This document shows, piece by piece, positions 17,254 to 25,223 of a DNA stretch of 64,000 nt. The notes below the pieces were generated by a model that worked only from the letters and a program-made list of their open reading frames with translations, did not search any database and was not told the origin of the DNA. Numbering within the stretch: the stretch's first letter is position 1; the number at the start of each line of letters is the position of its first letter. The stretch lies in NCBI GenBank assembly GCA_965230015.1, contig CBDDKF010000005.1, forward strand, positions 1 to 64,000, in the 5' to 3' direction. Both the position numbers and the translations under genes were made by a program. Source of the stretch: JABSQH01 sp965230015 (lineage in GTDB: Bacteria > Actinomycetota > Acidimicrobiia > Acidimicrobiales > Ilumatobacteraceae).

Positions 17254-18689
17254 GCACCGACGAGTCCGTCGACGCGACGAACGAGTCCGCCACGAGCACA
17301 CCCCGCGCCCCCATCGTGGTCGCTGCCAATCGGCTGCCGGTGATGCGCACCGACGACGGCTGGTCACCCAGCCCCGGCGGTCTCGTGCGTGCGCTGTATC
17401 CGCTGTTGAAGGCGACCGGTGGGAAGTGGATCGGTTGGACCGGCAACGCCGACGACGCGCCCGAGCCGTTCAACGTCGACGGCGTCGACCTCGTCCCTGT
17501 CGGCATCTCGGCCCGCGAGGTCGAGCTGTACTACGAAGGCTTCTCCAACGACGGACTGTGGCCGCTGTATCACGACGCGCTGCGCGAGTCGACCTACGAC
17601 GTCGACCAGTGGGACGCCTATCGCACCGTCAACCAGCGCTTCGCCGACGTGCTCGCCGAGCATTGCCCAGAGGGTTCACTGGTGTGGATCCACGACTATC
17701 AGCTGCAGCTCGTGCCGGCGATGCTGCGCGCCCAACGGCCCGACCTGCGGATCGGCTTCTTCCTGCACATCCCGTTTCCGCCCCACGAACTGTTCTCCCG
17801 GTTGCCGTGGCGTACCGAGGTGATCAGGGGTTTGCTCGGCTGTGATCTCGTCGGGTTCCAACGTCCGATGGGGGCGATGAACTTCGTCGCCAGCGCGCAG
17901 CAACTGCTCGGTGTCGATGCCGAGCGCAGCGACGACGAACGCACCGCAACGATCGACTACGACGGACGCCAGGTGCACGCGGGCCCGTTCCCCATTTCGA
18001 TCGACGTCGCCGAAGTCGAAGAGATGGCCGCCGGCCGCGCCACTCGCCAGCGAATGAGCCAGATCCGCGCCCGGCTCGGCGACCCCGAGGTGATCCTCCT
18101 CGGCGTCGACCGCCTCGACTACACCAAAGGCATCGGGCTGCGCCTACGGGCCTTCGGCCGCCTGCTCGAACAGGGCGTGCTCGACCCCGAGCGCCACGTG
18201 ATGGTGCAGGTGGCCACGCCGACGCGCGAGGCGATCGAGCACTACCAAGACGAACGCCACGAGATCGAGCGACTCGTCGGCTCGATCAACGGACGATTCA
18301 GCCGGCTCGGGCTCCCGGTGGTGCACTACCTGTATCGCACGATCCCGTTCGAAGAGTTGATCGCGCTCTACCGGGCCGGCGACGTGCTGCTGGTGACCCC
18401 GTTCCGCGATGGCATGAACCTCGTCGCCAAGGAGTACGCCGCGGCGCACATCGACGGCGACGGCGTGGAAGTGCTCTCGGAGTTCGCCGGTGCGGCCGAC
18501 GAGTTGACCGACGCCGTACTCGTGAACCCGCACGACGAGCAGGCGCTCGAAGCAGCGATCGCCACCGCGGTGGAAATGCACCGTCACGAGCGGCGCGCCC
18601 GGATGGCCGGACTCCGCGCCCAGATCAGCAAGTTCGATCTGCACGGCTGGGCCGACCGCTTCCTCGACGCCCTCGACGCGACGGTGTAA
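17250..18689 (+). CDS. otsA: Trehalose-6-phosphate synthase
   Basis: A 479-residue GT20 glycosyltransferase. The N-terminus reads VVAANRLPV then GGLVRALYPLLKATGGKWIGWTG, followed by WIHDYQLQLVPAMLR, HIPFPPHELFSRLPWR and GVDRLDYTKGIGLRLRAF, all diagnostic of OtsA. It joins glucose-6-phosphate to a nucleotide glucose to give trehalose-6-phosphate in the cytoplasm. The GTG at 17250 is chosen because it precedes a short Ser/Thr-rich leader and overlaps the presumed TGA of the cystathionine gamma gene; the same frame stays open upstream into that gene. No OtsB phosphatase is seen next to it. Confidence 0.92.
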   Translation: MSTDESVDATNESATSTPRAPIVVAANRLPVMRTDDGWSPSPGGLVRALYPLLKATGGKWIGWTGNADDAPEPFNVDGVDLVPVGISAREVELYYEGFSNDGLWPLYHDALRESTYDVDQWDAYRTVNQRFADVLAEHCPEGSLVWIHDYQLQLVPAMLRAQRPDLRIGFFLHIPFPPHELFSRLPWRTEVIRGLLGCDLVGFQRPMGAMNFVASAQQLLGVDAERSDDERTATIDYDGRQVHAGPFPISIDVAEVEEMAAGRATRQRMSQIRARLGDPEVILLGVDRLDYTKGIGLRLRAFGRLLEQGVLDPERHVMVQVATPTREAIEHYQDERHEIERLVGSINGRFSRLGLPVVHYLYRTIPFEELIALYRAGDVLLVTPFRDGMNLVAKEYAAAHIDGDGVEVLSEFAGAADELTDAVLVNPHDEQALEAAIATAVEMHRHERRARMAGLRAQISKFDLHGWADRFLDALDATV

Positions 18690-18692
18690 CGG

Positions 18693-19372
18693 TCAGAACA
18701 GCTCGCCTTGGCCGGCGGGCGGGACGCGGCGGATCGCAGTCCACGGATGTCGTGGTCCATGAACACCCACGAACGACGATGGATCGCCGAGGGTCCGTGG
18801 GCGCGCAGTGCGGCGACGTGGGTGGGGCACGGGTAGCCCTTGTTGGTATCGAATGACCACGGCGGGTAGTGCTCGGCCATGTACCGCATCTGGCGATCGC
18901 GGACCACCTTGGCCAACACGCTGGCTGCGGCGACGCTCAGGCACCGACGATCGGCCTTCACCGCCAGCTCGACATGTTCGACCGACGGGCTTACGAAGTC
19001 CCACCGGCCGTCGGTGACCGCGGCGTCGGGCCGGATGGCGAGTTGCTCGACTGCTCTTCGTGCGGCCAGCTTCTGCGCGGCCGACATTCCGAGCGTGTCG
19101 CACTCGTCCTGGCTGGCCGCGCCCACCGCCCAAGTTGTGCACCAGTCGGCGAGCTTGTCGAAAAGGCGCTCGCGTTCGGTCTCGGAGAGCAACTTGCTAT
19201 CGCGCACACCCTGGATCCGGCGGTCGTCGGGGATGATCGCTGCGCCGACCATCAACGGGCCGGCCCACGCACCTCGGCCGACCTCATCGATGCCCACGAT
19301 GATGTCGTGACCCTGCTCGTGCAGGGCACGCTCGATCGCCCGCGTCGGCGCCCGCGACTTCAACCCGGCCAC
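18693..19372 (-). CDS. rnhB: Ribonuclease HII (C-terminus out of frame)
   Basis: RNase HII removes RNA primers and single ribonucleotides from DNA. IVGIDEVGRGAWAGP carries the Asp-Glu pair, DSKLLSE the next region, and later SVAAASVLAKVVRDRQM with the KVxRD stretch; all four carboxylates can be placed. The expected ending HDIPWTAIRRVPPAGQ lies in a different frame from the core, and one missing C near 18745 explains it; the gene then ends at 18693, giving 226 residues. As read, the core frame instead runs on to 18584 into otsA. Start chosen is the GTG at 19372, 8 bases past the upstream stop; a TTG at 19378 is possible. Confidence 0.85.
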
Positions 19373-19379
19373 GAGCAAC

Positions 19380-20615
19380 TCACGAAATGTCGCCGCCCTC
19401 TGGCAGGTCGAGTCGTTCGCCGAGCTGGAGCGAGCGGGCGCCGCGCGGGGCGCGCCAGAGGGCCTCGCCCTTGGCCTCACTCGTCCGCCACTGCGGATCG
19501 ACAGCCGGCGCGGTGAGCTCGATCGGTTCACCGTGCTGTTCCCACAGCACCGCCGGCCGCTCACCATGCCAGCGCACCGCATACGACACCGTGGTGTCGG
19601 CGCCGACCGGCACGGTGTACACCTCGAAGTTCGCGCCGCGCCAGCCAGCTGGAATTCCCGCCGGCAAGACGACGCCATCGTCGGCCAGAAACCGCTCGAC
19701 ATCGCCGACGAACCGGCCGGCGGAGGCGCCGCGCTGCACGGTGGCCAGCGAACCGACCGTACGCTCGCCCCGCCCCCGTCCGTCGCGCTTCCGCCGCTTC
19801 AGTACGCGCCGGAGATCCCGAGCGGCGACACGATCGTCGCCGTGCGTCGCCATGCGCACCAAGGCCACCAGGGCATCGTCGACTGCCGGGTCGTCGCGGC
19901 GGGCCACGGCGGCCACCGGCTCGACGATCTCGGGCGCCCAGGCATCGGCAGGTTCACCGAGCCGCACGAGTTCGGCGATGTCGAACAGCGTGTCGAGTGG
20001 ATCGTCGAGCGCGGGACCGTCGAGCAACAGATCACATCGGGCAGCGACGACCGCATCGACCAGCGCAGGATCGGGAAGGATGAGACGGCTCGCCGACTCG
20101 GCCGTCTGGCGCCAACCACGGGCGACGGCCAGCGGATCGGGGAGCTGTCCTGGCAGCACTCGCCCCGCAGCGGCAGCGGCGTCGTGGGTGATCGCCGCCC
20201 GCACCCGAGTGCGATGGGCCACCGGGAGCACGATCGCATCGGCGGGCAGCTCGATGCCCTGCGGCGGCACCGAGCTCGGCGGTCGGTCGGTGGCGAGCGG
20301 TGCCCCGAACAGCGCCGCGGCGATCGGCAGCGGGGAGTCGTTCTCGATCTCGATCAGGGTCACGCCGCCGTGATCTGGCACCGACCACACTCGCTGCACG
20401 GCGTCGCCGTCGAGTACGCGCATACGCGTCTCGACCACCGGCGCGCCCTCCAGGCGTTGCTGGCGTACCGCAACCTCGTCGGCAGCGACGTGCCAACGAT
20501 CCTCGGCGGCCACAGCCCAGCCGACGTCGTGCTCGGCGGTATACACGTGGCCGCGATCGGTCACCTCGGCGCGCCATTGCTGTCCGGTCACGCCCGTGGT
20601 GATCACGGCGGCCAC
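19380..20615 (-). CDS. Conserved hypothetical protein
   Basis: A 411-residue soluble protein that I do not recognise. It opens with a beta-rich region (GQQWRAEVTDRGHVYTAEHD, later VWSVPDHGGVTLIEIEN), continues with a helical, Asp/Ala-rich middle containing LFDIAELVRLGEP and RDLRRVLKRRKRDGRGRGE, and ends with another beta-like part (NFEVYTVPVGADTTVSYAVRW then SLQLGERLDLPEGG). No signal peptide, helix for a membrane or catalytic motif is visible. It precedes rnhB with the stop only a few bases from that gene's start, so they are probably co-transcribed. GTG at 20615 or 20606 are both possible starts. Confidence 0.55.
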   Translation of the reverse strand: MAAVITTGVTGQQWRAEVTDRGHVYTAEHDVGWAVAAEDRWHVAADEVAVRQQRLEGAPVVETRMRVLDGDAVQRVWSVPDHGGVTLIEIENDSPLPIAAALFGAPLATDRPPSSVPPQGIELPADAIVLPVAHRTRVRAAITHDAAAAAGRVLPGQLPDPLAVARGWRQTAESASRLILPDPALVDAVVAARCDLLLDGPALDDPLDTLFDIAELVRLGEPADAWAPEIVEPVAAVARRDDPAVDDALVALVRMATHGDDRVAARDLRRVLKRRKRDGRGRGERTVGSLATVQRGASAGRFVGDVERFLADDGVVLPAGIPAGWRGANFEVYTVPVGADTTVSYAVRWHGERPAVLWEQHGEPIELTAPAVDPQWRTSEAKGEALWRAPRGARSLQLGERLDLPEGGDIS

Positions 20616-20685
20616 CGTACCGGCGGGTGAGCCCGACCGACGGCCGCATCGGCGTGGCAGGGGTCGCCGCCGTAGCCTGCGGCCC

Positions 20686-21294
20686 GTGCAGCTTGCGGTG
20701 CTCGTCCCGGTGAAGCGGTTCACCGCGGCCAAGGGCCGGCTCCGCGGTGTCGTTCCCGACGATCAGCGCGCCCGGCTCGCCCGCTGGATGGCCGAACTGG
20801 TCCTCGACGCATGCGACGGTTTCGAGCGCTTCGTGGCGTGCGACGATCCCGCGGTGCGCGAATGGGCCGAGGCCCATGGGGCCACTGTGGTGTGGGGTCC
20901 CGAGCTCGGCCTCAATCGGGCCGTCGACGACGGCGTCGCCGAAATCGCCCGGCGCGGGTTCGATCACGTGATCGTGTCGCACGCCGACCTTCCGCTGCCG
21001 GCGGCGCTCCCCCATGTCGCCCGCCCTGGCACGATCACCCTGGTGCCCGACCGCCGACTCGACGGCACCAACGTGATGTCGTTCCCCGTCGCCGAGCGGA
21101 TCGCCGCGTCGTATGGCGGCGGGTCGTTCCGTCGGCACCTCGCCGATGCCGAGCGCTCCGCCGTGAGCGTCGAGATTCGCCGCGACCACTTCCTGTCGAT
21201 CGACCTCGACACGGTCGACGACCTCCACCACCCACTCGTCGAAGAGGTACTGCCACCATGGCTGCAAACGAACCCGGTCAGCCGAGCTCATTGA
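20686..21294 (+). CDS. cofC: CofC/FbiD-type guanylyltransferase (coenzyme F420 biosynthesis)
   Basis: A 202-residue MobA-like nucleotidyltransferase. LAVLVPVKRFTAAKGRL is the nucleotide-binding start, HVIVSHADLPLP holds the metal-binding Asp and RRLDGTNVMSF is the family's C-terminal motif. CofC/FbiD activates 2-phospholactate or phosphoenolpyruvate with GTP for F420 assembly in the cytoplasm. The GTG at 20686 lies at the predicted family start. Its 3' end overlaps the next gene by 37 bases, so the two are translated from one message. It gives a source of the cofactor required by the luciferase-like enzyme at 2023-2964. Confidence 0.87.
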   Translation: MQLAVLVPVKRFTAAKGRLRGVVPDDQRARLARWMAELVLDACDGFERFVACDDPAVREWAEAHGATVVWGPELGLNRAVDDGVAEIARRGFDHVIVSHADLPLPAALPHVARPGTITLVPDRRLDGTNVMSFPVAERIAASYGGGSFRRHLADAERSAVSVEIRRDHFLSIDLDTVDDLHHPLVEEVLPPWLQTNPVSRAH

Positions 21295-22034
21295 CCGCTC
21301 GCTCGTTCGACGAGTACACGCACAACCTGGCCACGCCCACGTCGGCGCTGGCGATCGGGGCGCACCCCGACGATGTCGAGTTCGGATGCGGCGGCACGTT
21401 GGCCAAGTGGGCTGCCGCCGGCTGCGTCGTGCATCACCTCGTGTGCACGGACGGGTCGAAAGGCACGTGGGATCCACATGCCGACGTGGCGGCCCTCGCG
21501 GCAACACGCCAGGTGGAACAGCGCGCCGCGGCACGGTGCCTCGCCGGCGACCGAGCGGGAGAGGTGCGCTTCCTCGGCGTGGTCGACGGTGAGCTCGAGA
21601 ACACACGCCCGCTGCGCAGCGCCATCGCCGCCGCGATCCGCGAGCTACAGCCCGAGGTGGTGCTGGGACACGACCCGTGGAAGCGCTACCGGTTGCATCC
21701 AGATCACCGCAACGCTGGTTTCCTCACGTGCGATGCCATCGTCGCCGCTCGCGATCCGCACTTCTTTCGCGAACACGACCTCGAGCACCATCGCCCGCGC
21801 GCCCTATTGCTGTGGGAGGCCGACGCTCCCGATCACGTCGAAGACGTGACCTCGGTGGTCGACACCAAGCTCGCCGCACTCGCCGCACACGAGTCGCAGT
21901 TCGAGTCGACGATGAAGTCCACCGACGCCGACTTGTCGGCGTTCAATCAACGAATTCGTCAGCGCCTCGGCGGACTCGGCGAACCGCACGGCTACGCGGC
22001 TGCCGAGGTGTTCAAGCTGATCCCCGACCTCTAG
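21258..22034 (+). CDS. PIG-L family deacetylase
   Basis: A 258-residue zinc hydrolase of the LmbE / PIG-L group that also contains MshB and Mca of mycothiol metabolism. The zinc site is visible: IGAHPDDVEFGCGGT with HPDD, and HPDHRNAG for the third ligand. It removes acetyl or acyl groups from N-acetylglucosamine-type substrates. The ATG at 21258 sits inside the 3' end of cofC. The Cys-rich chemistry of the window (mycoredoxin, cystathionine enzymes) makes a mycothiol-related role attractive, but the sequence alone does not prove it. Confidence 0.86.
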   Translation: MAANEPGQPSSLTARSFDEYTHNLATPTSALAIGAHPDDVEFGCGGTLAKWAAAGCVVHHLVCTDGSKGTWDPHADVAALAATRQVEQRAAARCLAGDRAGEVRFLGVVDGELENTRPLRSAIAAAIRELQPEVVLGHDPWKRYRLHPDHRNAGFLTCDAIVAARDPHFFREHDLEHHRPRALLLWEADAPDHVEDVTSVVDTKLAALAAHESQFESTMKSTDADLSAFNQRIRQRLGGLGEPHGYAAAEVFKLIPDL

Positions 22035-22058
22035 AGATACGGCCCGGCCGCCCGAACG

Positions 22059-22093
22059 CGACGATGGGGAGCCCCAACGGCTCCCCATCGTCG
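22059..22093. terminator. Strong bidirectional terminator hairpin
   Basis: Perfect 15-bp stem CGACGATGGGGAGCC / GGCTCCCCATCGTCG with loop CCAAC. It sits between the stop of the PIG-L gene (+) and that of the Lys/Ala-repeat gene (-), so it can serve both. No long T-run, as usual for actinobacteria. Confidence 0.8.
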
Positions 22094-22122
22094 AGCACAC
22101 CGGCATGACGCCGGCGCGCTGA

Positions 22123-22545
22123 TTACTTCTTGGCAGCAGCCTTCTTCTTGGCTGGCGCCTTCTTCCGCGTTGTTTTTTTCGCGGTGGCCTTCTTGGCAGT
22201 CGACTTCTTGGCGGTGCTCTTCTTGCGCGCCGTCGACTTCTTGGCAGCAGCCTTCTTCTTGGCCGGTGCCTTCTTCTTGGTGGCCTTCTTCTTGGTGGTG
22301 GCCTTCTTGGCAGTCGACTTCTTGGCGGTGCTCTTCTTGCGCGCCGTCGACTTCTTGGCAGCAGCCTTCTTCTTGGCCGGTGCCTTCTTCTTGGTGGCCT
22401 TCTTCTTGGTGGTGGCCTTCTTGGCAGTCGACTTCTTGGCGGTGCTCTTCTTGCGCGCCGTCGACTTCTTGGCAGCAGCCTTCTTCTTGGCTGGCGCCTT
22501 CTTCCGCGTTGTCTTTTTCGCGGCGGCCTTCTTGGTGGTGGCCAT
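22123..22545 (-). CDS. Lysine/alanine-repeat histone-H1-like protein
   Basis: A 140-residue, extremely basic, low-complexity protein built of AAKK, PAKK and STAKK units. Three units of 38, 38 and 37 residues (each beginning APAKKKAAAKKSTARKK) follow a 16-residue start and precede an 11-residue end. Such tails bind DNA backbone and compact it, as in histone H1 and the tail of mycobacterial HupB. It starts 4 bases after the stop of the HU gene, so the two are an operon and translation is probably coupled. In mycobacteria the HU domain and this type of tail are one protein; here they are two. See the 114-bp repeat entry. Confidence 0.8.
   Translation of the reverse strand: MATTKKAAAKKTTRKKAPAKKKAAAKKSTARKKSTAKKSTAKKATTKKKATKKKAPAKKKAAAKKSTARKKSTAKKSTAKKATTKKKATKKKAPAKKKAAAKKSTARKKSTAKKSTAKKATAKKTTRKKAPAKKKAAAKK
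22127..22520. repeat. 114-bp tandem repeat inside the Lys/Ala-repeat gene
   Basis: The DNA repeats with a 114-bp period: the block beginning TTCTTGGCAGCAGCC recurs at 22127, 22241 and 22355, with a shorter 111-bp last step. The repeats are nearly identical at DNA level, suggesting recent expansion or gene conversion. Copy number is likely to vary between strains. Confidence 0.8.
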
Positions 22546-22549
22546 CAGA

Positions 22550-22837
22550 TCACTTCTTGCCCGGGTTGAGCGCCGACTTGAGCGTCGAGCTCGCCGAGAA
22601 CTTCATCGCAGTCGATGCGGCGATCTTCACCGGAGCACCGGTCTGCGGGTTGCGGCCGGTGCGGGCGCTGCGCTTCGTGGTGCTGAAGGTTCCAAAGCCG
22701 GGCCACGCCACTTTGTCGCCCTTCTTCGTTTCGGCGACGACGTGGTCGAAGAACGCACCGAGCGTGCGCTCGGCGTCCGCCTTCGAGACACCGGCGGCGT
22801 CCGCCACGGATGCGATCATTTCTGCCTTGGTTGCCAT
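22550..22837 (-). CDS. hup: HU-family DNA-binding protein
   Basis: A 95-residue HU protein. MATKAEMIASVADAAGVSKADAE is the dimerisation helix pair, VAWPGFGTFSTTKRSARTGRNPQTGAPV the saddle and DNA-binding arm with the conserved NPQTG. It bends and coats DNA as a dimer. The ATG at 22837 follows an AGAGGA ribosome site and matches the usual HU start; a longer reading to 22915 adds an unrelated basic stretch. The C-terminal LNPGKK lacks the long basic tail of HupB, which instead is carried by the next gene. Confidence 0.93.
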   Translation of the reverse strand: MATKAEMIASVADAAGVSKADAERTLGAFFDHVVAETKKGDKVAWPGFGTFSTTKRSARTGRNPQTGAPVKIAASTAMKFSASSTLKSALNPGKK

Positions 22838-23158
22838 CGAGTCCTCTTTCGACTTGTTTCGATGTGGGAGTTCCACTGGAGCCGCTCGACGGCCTCGCCG
22901 GGCGGCGACCGACATCGGTGTCGATCGGGCTCCATCTCAACGATCAGGCCCTATCTTGTTCAAGCACCCACCTCATTGCATTTGCAATGACTACCGCGTC
23001 TGGCCCTTGCCGGTATTGGGCCGCGAAATCGGTGATTGCGTGAACGCGGCCTTCGTCACCACAACATCCACCATCGGTCGCGCGACCTGCGCTACAACTG
23101 AGGCCGTTGGGTATCGAACCGATTCACACGAATCTGCGACACGTCAGCTGAGGAAACG
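22838..23158. promoter_or_regulatory. Divergent intergenic region of hup and phoH
   Basis: About 320 bases without a gene, so it must hold the promoters of the HU operon (leftward) and the PhoH gene (rightward). It is less GC-rich than its surroundings. A perfect palindrome CATTGCA-TT-TGCAATG lies at 22974-22989 and could be an operator. No clear -35/-10 pair was assigned. Confidence 0.4.
22974..22989. promoter_or_regulatory. 16-bp perfect palindrome, possible operator
   Basis: CATTGCA, TT, TGCAATG. It is the only clear symmetric site in the hup-phoH intergenic region, about 137 bases from the HU ATG and 170 from the phoH GTG. The regulator is unknown. Confidence 0.35.
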
Positions 23159-24571
23159 GTGACCGACCTCCTTCCGCCCACTGACCGCCCCGCGACCGCC
23201 ACGCCGACTCCGGCGACCCGGTCGGGACCCACGCCAACCGGGCAACGCACCCGGCTGGTGCTCGACACCTCGGTGTTGATTTCCGATCCGACGTGCGTCG
23301 TCGCGTTCGGCGAGAGCGACGTGGTGATTCCCTTGACCGTGGTCGAGGAGCTCGACGGACTGAAGCGTCGTCTCGACGACGTCGGTCGTTCGGCGCGTGC
23401 GGCGCTCCGTGCTCTCGAGGAATTACGCGTACGCCATGGTGGCTCGCTGGCCCATCCGGTGCCCACCGATGCCGGCGGCACGTTGCAGATCGAGATCAAC
23501 AACGTGCGCAAGCATCTGCTGGTCGAGCACGGGCTCGATCCGTCGGTGCCCGACAATCGGATCATCGGGGCGGCGATCGGGCAGTCCGAACTCGGCCCGA
23601 CCACAATGGTCTCCAACGATGCCGCCTTGCGCATCAAAGCCGCCCACCTCGGCGTCGCCGCCGCCGAGCATCAACTCGCGCGACGCGACGATGAACGTCC
23701 CGCCGCGGGTTGGTCGACCATCGAGACGCCCCACGAGCTGATCGACTGTCTCTACGCTGCCGGGGCGATCGCTATCGAAGCGCTGGCCGCCGACACCGGC
23801 CTGCCCGCCTCGAGCTTCGAGCAGAACGAGTTCGCCGTGCTCCGATGCGGCTCGCAGTCGGCGCTGGTACGCGTGGTCGGCGACGACTTCGTGTTGCTGC
23901 CCAGCGCGGTCCCCGAGGCCTGGGGCCTGCGACCGCGCAGCAAGGAGCAGCGCTTCGCCCTCGAACTCCTCCTCGACCCGACCATCTCGGTGATTGCCCT
24001 CGACGGTCGCGCCGGCACCGGCAAGACGATCTTGGCGATCGCCGCCGGACTCGAGCAGGTCGTCGAAGAGAACCGTTTCGAGCGGCTCGCCGTGTACCGC
24101 CCGCTCGTGCCCGTCGGCCGCGCCGACGTCGGCTTCCTGCCCGGCGGGCTCGACGAGAAGCTCGACCCATGGATGGCTGCGATCCACGACGCGGTGGTTG
24201 CGCTCACCGACCGCGGCAACATCAACGACGCGCGCGATCTTGTCGACGAGCTCACCGAGCGCGGGCAACTCTCGCTCGAATCGGTCACCTTCCTCCGCGG
24301 TCGCTCGTTGCAGCGCCAGATGGTCGTGATCGACGAAGCGCAGAACCTCGAGCCGACCACGTTGCGCACCATCCTGACCCGGGTCGGAGACGGCACGAAG
24401 GTGGTGTTCACCGGCGACACGAGTCAGATCGATGCGCCGTACCTCGCCGAGTCGAACAACGCGCTCAGCGTGCTCAGCGCCGCCTTCGCCGGACAACGCT
24501 GCTTCGGTCACATCACGCTGACCGCCTGCGAGCGCAGCGATGTGGCCAGCCTCGCCGCCGAACTGCTCTGA
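23159..24571 (+). CDS. PIN-domain PhoH-like ATPase
   Basis: A 470-residue protein with an N-terminal PIN domain (about residues 25-165; RLVLDTSVLISDP with the first Asp, VVEELDGLK with the Glu, SNDAALRIKA with the later Asp) and a C-terminal PhoH ATPase. Walker A is GRAGTGKT near residue 283 and Walker B MVVIDEAQN near 388. This PIN-PhoH architecture (PhoH2) couples an RNA helicase to an RNase in mycobacteria. It acts on RNA in the cytoplasm. GTG start with GAGGAAACG in front. It is divergent from hup. Confidence 0.9.
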   Translation: MTDLLPPTDRPATATPTPATRSGPTPTGQRTRLVLDTSVLISDPTCVVAFGESDVVIPLTVVEELDGLKRRLDDVGRSARAALRALEELRVRHGGSLAHPVPTDAGGTLQIEINNVRKHLLVEHGLDPSVPDNRIIGAAIGQSELGPTTMVSNDAALRIKAAHLGVAAAEHQLARRDDERPAAGWSTIETPHELIDCLYAAGAIAIEALAADTGLPASSFEQNEFAVLRCGSQSALVRVVGDDFVLLPSAVPEAWGLRPRSKEQRFALELLLDPTISVIALDGRAGTGKTILAIAAGLEQVVEENRFERLAVYRPLVPVGRADVGFLPGGLDEKLDPWMAAIHDAVVALTDRGNINDARDLVDELTERGQLSLESVTFLRGRSLQRQMVVIDEAQNLEPTTLRTILTRVGDGTKVVFTGDTSQIDAPYLAESNNALSVLSAAFAGQRCFGHITLTACERSDVASLAAELL

Positions 24572-24617
24572 CACGCCGGCCACCGGCGCGTGACACCGTC
24601 GATCTAACGTCGGCAGG

Positions 24618-25223
24618 GTGACACTGCCACGGCTTGCGGTTCTCGACGTGGAAACGTCGGGCCTCGCCGCGTCTCGTCACCGAATCCTGCAGGCCGCGGT
24701 CGTGCACATCGCCGAGGCGACCGAGACCGGCGCCTGGTCGTCGTACGTCCGACTGCGGTGGCCGTGGCAACGACTCGGCCCGCGCCACGTCCACGGCATC
24801 CGCCGCGCCACGCTCCGCGGGGCGCCGTCGATGGCCGAGGCATTGGAGCAATTGGCTGCGCAGCTCGATGGTGCGCTCGTCACCGCACACAACGCAGCAT
24901 TCGACATCGAGTTCATCCGCGCCGCCAGCCGGTTTGCGCCTCCCGACGCGCAGCGCACACTGCTGCGCGCCACCGACGCTGCGCTCTGCACCCTCGAACT
25001 GTCGCGGGCGACCGACCCCGAGCGGATCCGGTCGCACCGACTCGGCGACCTCTGCGAGTACTACGGCGTGACCCTCGACCAACCTCACGACGCGCTGCAC
25101 GACGCCCGCGCCACGGCGGCGATCGTCCCCAAGTTGTTCGCCGATCTGGGCATCGAGTCGATGGCTCAACTCGAACCGTTCATCGTCCGAGCTCAGTCGT
25201 CGGTTGGCGTCCGGTCGGCGTAG
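24618..25223 (+). CDS. DEDDh-family 3'-5' exonuclease (DnaQ-like)
   Basis: A 201-residue exonuclease. RLAVLDVETSG has the Asp/Glu pair, VTAHNAAFDIEF the second Asp motif, and HDALHDARATAAI the His-x4-Asp of the DEDDh class. It resembles the epsilon-type proofreading domain but carries no polymerase-binding extension, so it is probably a stand-alone nuclease that trims DNA or RNA 3' ends. GTG start at 24618, 47 bases after phoH. The last 31 bases overlap the 3' end of the convergent PafC gene. Confidence 0.86.
   Translation: MTLPRLAVLDVETSGLAASRHRILQAAVVHIAEATETGAWSSYVRLRWPWQRLGPRHVHGIRRATLRGAPSMAEALEQLAAQLDGALVTAHNAAFDIEFIRAASRFAPPDAQRTLLRATDAALCTLELSRATDPERIRSHRLGDLCEYYGVTLDQPHDALHDARATAAIVPKLFADLGIESMAQLEPFIVRAQSSVGVRSA

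Noticed and set aside
18584..18692. Extended C-terminus of RNase HII reaching into otsA
   Set aside because: The expected family ending is found in the neighbouring frame and stops at 18693; the extension is Arg/Ser-rich shadow sequence of otsA.
22130..22990. Hydrophobic plus-strand frame (FLAGAFF repeats) opposite the Lys/Ala-repeat gene
   Set aside because: It is the complement of AAKK codons, has no start context, and runs on through the antisense of HU.
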